From the NCBI GenBank assembly GCA_050697555.1, contig JBOHAD010000058.1, positions 1 to 14,919 of the forward strand: DNA of 14,919 nt. The letters are read 5' to 3'. Shown here one piece after another: positions 13,004-14,919 of the stretch. Position numbers and translations under genes: made by a program. Within the stretch, counting starts at the first letter, position 1; every line of letters begins with the position of its first letter. Origin of the DNA: DASQWP01 sp050697555. GTDB lineage: Bacteria > Actinomycetota > Thermoleophilia > Gaiellales > Gaiellaceae. A model generated the notes under the pieces. It was given only the letters and a program-made list of their open reading frames with translations. It had not been told where the DNA came from and did no database searches.

Positions 13004-13131
13004 TGACGGGGTCTGACCCCGCTCTGGGCGCCCGCGCGCGTACTCCACGAACGCCGGATCGGCTCCGTTGCAGGGACTTCACGAGCCTCTCACGGCCGAG
13101 CGACCCCGCGGTCCGGGGTCAGACCCCGTCA
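13004..13131. repeat. Inverted pair of GGGGTC-N-GACCCC repeats (REPIN-like) between pstP and rodA
   Basis: TGACGGGGTCTGACCCCG (13004-13021) and its exact 18-base reverse complement (13114-13131) flank a 92-base spacer. Each copy is also a dyad by itself (cores 13008-13020 and 13115-13127). Two short palindromic repeats in inverted orientation with a spacer is the arrangement of REPIN/BIME elements. With the copy at 4530 this makes three in the window, all intergenic. No transposase of the RAYT type is in the window. The spacer has no recognisable gene. Confidence 0.7.
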
Positions 13132-13154
13132 GGGAAGGGTCACGGGGGCGTCAC

Positions 13155-14435
13155 GTGAGCCTCCGGACGCGCGAGCTCCTCAACATCTTCGTCGTCGGGC
13201 TCCTGACCGCAGCCGGCTTCGCAAGCGTCTACATCGCGCGCCAGGAAGTCGTCTCCACGGCCTCGCTCTCCTACGCCGCGTTCTTCGTAGCCCTGTTCGT
13301 GGCGGGGCATCTGGTCGTGCGCTTCTCGCTCCGGAACGCCGATCCGTTTCTGCTCCCCCTCGCCGGGCTCCTCTCGGCGATCGGCGTGACGATGATCTAC
13401 CGGATCGAGCCGGACAAGGCGTTCCGGCAGGGCCTCTGGATCGTCGTCGGCCTCGCCGCCTTCGCCGCGCTCGTCCTCTTCCTCCGCGACCATCGAGCGC
13501 TCGACGGGGTGAAGTACGTCCTCGGCCTCACGGCGATCGGGCTGCTCGCTTTGCCCGCCGTGCCGGGGTTGGGGCGGACGATCAACGGCGCCACGCTGTG
13601 GGTCGGCGTGGGCGACCTCGTCTTCCAGCCCGGGGAGTTCGCCAAGGTGCTCCTCGTCGTCTTCGTGGCCGGGTACCTACGGGACAACCGGGAGATGCTC
13701 TCCATGGGCGTCGGGTCGCTCGGACTTCCGTCGCCCAAGCACTTCGGGCCGCTCCTCCTCATCTGGGGCGGCGCGATGCTCGTTCTCTTCCAGACCAACG
13801 ACCTGGGCGGCGCGCTCCTCCTCTTCGCCATCTTCCTCGCCATGCTGTACATGGCGACGGCACGCTGGCCATTCGTCGTCGTGGGGCTGGGCCTCTTCTC
13901 CCTGGGCGCCTTCGCGCTCTACCAGGTGATTCCGCACGTGCAGGATCGGGTGGGCGGTTGGCTCGACCCCTGGGAGGATCCCGAGGGAAGCAGCTACCAG
14001 CTCGTCCAGTCGATCTACGCGATCGCCAGCGGCGGCCTCTTCGGCGAAGGCCTCGGGCGCGGCGTCCTCCTGACGCCCGAGGGGAATACGTACATCCCCT
14101 ATCTCGAGACGGACTTCATCTACTCGGCCATCGCGCAGGAGCTCGGGCTCGCGGGCGCGGGCGCCGTGGTCCTCCTCTACCTCATCTTCCTCTACCGGGG
14201 CTTCAAGATCGCCATGCTCGCCGACGACGGCTTCTCGAAGCTGCTCGCCGCGGGGCTCACGGCCGCGCTCGCCATCCAGGCGTTCATCATCATCGCCGGC
14301 GTCAGCGGGCTGATCCCGCTCACGGGGATCACGCTGCCCTTCGTCTCGTACGGCGGCTCGAGCATCGTCGCCAACTTCGGCCTGCTCGCGCTCCTGCTGG
14401 TCGTCTCGAATCACGTGAACCGGGAGCGCGATTGA
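13155..14435 (+). CDS. rodA: SEDS family peptidoglycan polymerase (RodA/FtsW)
   Basis: A 426-residue protein with about ten to twelve membrane helices. Family motifs include the QPGEFAKV helix, QTNDLGGALLLF, WLDPWEDPEGSSYQLVQSIYAIASGGLFGEGLGRG in the large outside loop (the W-x-D-P-W region holds the Asp needed for glycan polymerisation), the ETDFIYSAIAQELG segment and LIPLTGITLPFVSYGGSS near the end. It polymerises lipid II into glycan strands together with a class B transpeptidase, here the PbpA encoded next. The start is GTG 13155 because the membrane protein begins MSLRTRELLNIFVVG there; GGGGG lies upstream. RodA rather than FtsW is favoured by the pstP/pbpA context, not by sequence alone. 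Confidence 0.95.
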   Translation: MSLRTRELLNIFVVGLLTAAGFASVYIARQEVVSTASLSYAAFFVALFVAGHLVVRFSLRNADPFLLPLAGLLSAIGVTMIYRIEPDKAFRQGLWIVVGLAAFAALVLFLRDHRALDGVKYVLGLTAIGLLALPAVPGLGRTINGATLWVGVGDLVFQPGEFAKVLLVVFVAGYLRDNREMLSMGVGSLGLPSPKHFGPLLLIWGGAMLVLFQTNDLGGALLLFAIFLAMLYMATARWPFVVVGLGLFSLGAFALYQVIPHVQDRVGGWLDPWEDPEGSSYQLVQSIYAIASGGLFGEGLGRGVLLTPEGNTYIPYLETDFIYSAIAQELGLAGAGAVVLLYLIFLYRGFKIAMLADDGFSKLLAAGLTAALAIQAFIIIAGVSGLIPLTGITLPFVSYGGSSIVANFGLLALLLVVSNHVNRERD

Positions 14436-14919
14436 ACCCCCAGATCCGCCGCCTCTTCTTCGTCTTCGCCTTCCTCTTCAGCGCGCTCGTCGCCACGTCG
14501 ACGTACTGGCTCTGGCGGGCCCCCGAGCTCGAGGCGCGCCAGGGGAACCCGAACGAGATCGTCAAGCAGCTGACGATCAAGCGCGGCTTCATCTACGCCT
14601 CGAACGGCAGGACGGTGCTCGCGGGGCGGCGCCAGAGGACGCTCCGGGACGGCCGCGTCTGGTGGCTGCGGCGCTATCCGCAGGACGAGCTCACCGCGCA
14701 GGTGATCGGCTACTCGACCCTCGAGCGCGCGCGCACGGGCGTCGAGGAGAGGATGAACGACTTCCTCACCGGCTCGAACGCGAACCTGAGCACGATCGTC
14801 GACAGGACGCTCGACAAGCTCAGGGGGCTCACGCAGGAGGGCAACGACGTCGTCACGACGCTCGACGTTGGCGCTCAGCGCGTCGCGATGGAGCAGCTGG
14901 CCGGGAACTGCGGCGCGGC
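14432..14919 (+). CDS. pbpA: Class B penicillin-binding protein PbpA (C-terminus cut by window edge)
   Basis: The first 162 codons only. A short basic N-terminus (NPQIRRL) and a membrane anchor (about residues 8-26, FFVFAFLFSALVATSTYWLW) lead into the dimerisation region with KRGFIYASNGRTVLA (the R-G-x-I-x-x-x-x-G motif of class B PBPs), GVEERMNDFLTG and DVVTTLDVGAQRVAMEQL. These match PbpA of the actinobacterial wall operon, which cross-links peptidoglycan with the SEDS polymerase. The serine active site (S-x-x-K) would lie beyond the window. TTG at 14432 is the start because it overlaps the rodA TGA (TTGA) and directly precedes the anchor, implying translational coupling. Confidence 0.93.
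   Translation, partial: MNPQIRRLFFVFAFLFSALVATSTYWLWRAPELEARQGNPNEIVKQLTIKRGFIYASNGRTVLAGRRQRTLRDGRVWWLRRYPQDELTAQVIGYSTLERARTGVEERMNDFLTGSNANLSTIVDRTLDKLRGLTQEGNDVVTTLDVGAQRVAMEQLAGNCGA

Noticed and set aside
1..14919. CRISPR array, tRNA, rRNA, integrase or phage genes
   Set aside because: No regularly spaced direct repeats, tRNA cloverleaf, rRNA sequence or recombinase motif was seen. All genes share the same high-GC codon use, with no island of foreign composition.

Overview
The window is a 14.9 kb piece of a very GC-rich chromosome. Codons end mostly in G or C, GTG and TTG starts are common, and several gene families and gene orders are those of Actinomycetota. The cell-wall and signalling block (fhaA-fhaB-pstP-rodA-pbpA), the actinobacterial-style HNH protein and the DUF4446 protein together point to a deep actinobacterial lineage such as Thermoleophilia. 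That placement is an inference; no rRNA gene is present to confirm it.

Layout. (1) Positions 1-2765, minus strand: an export operon with an ABC-2 type ATPase, its permease (starts and stops overlapping) and an MFS transporter that runs off the left edge. (2) Positions 2766-3026: a divergent control region. It has back-to-back candidate promoters, a palindrome between them, and a textbook intrinsic terminator just before glnA that has no upstream plus-strand gene to terminate, so it looks like an attenuator. (3) Positions 3027-4466, plus: glnA, a GSI-beta type glutamine synthetase with Phe where the adenylylated Tyr should be. (4) Positions 4467-5966, plus: a perfect 33-bp palindrome, a GGGGTC-A-GACCCC repeat, a small secreted Cys-containing protein and a lipoprotein, both of unknown function. 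(5) Positions 5964-6144: a 181-bp imperfect palindrome that fills the gap between two convergent genes and ends exactly on the stop codons of both. (6) Positions 6142-8742, minus: four genes (membrane protein with a CARDB-like tail, DUF4446 protein, GNAT acetyltransferase, HNH endonuclease). (7) Positions 8834-14919, plus: a Ser/Thr kinase with a multi-pass membrane tail, fhaA, fhaB, the PP2C phosphatase pstP, a repeat-filled gap of 195 bp, rodA/ftsW, and pbpA cut by the right edge.

The right-hand block is the module that couples Ser/Thr phosphorylation to peptidoglycan synthesis in actinobacteria. The kinase phosphorylates, PstP reverses this, the FHA proteins read phosphothreonine, and the SEDS polymerase RodA works with the class B transpeptidase PbpA. 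The least explained items are the non-coding ones: the glnA leader, the 181-bp palindrome whose imperfect pairs are G.U on the plus strand only, and the GGGGTC-N-GACCCC repeats, one pair of which sits in inverted orientation inside the otherwise tightly packed wall operon.
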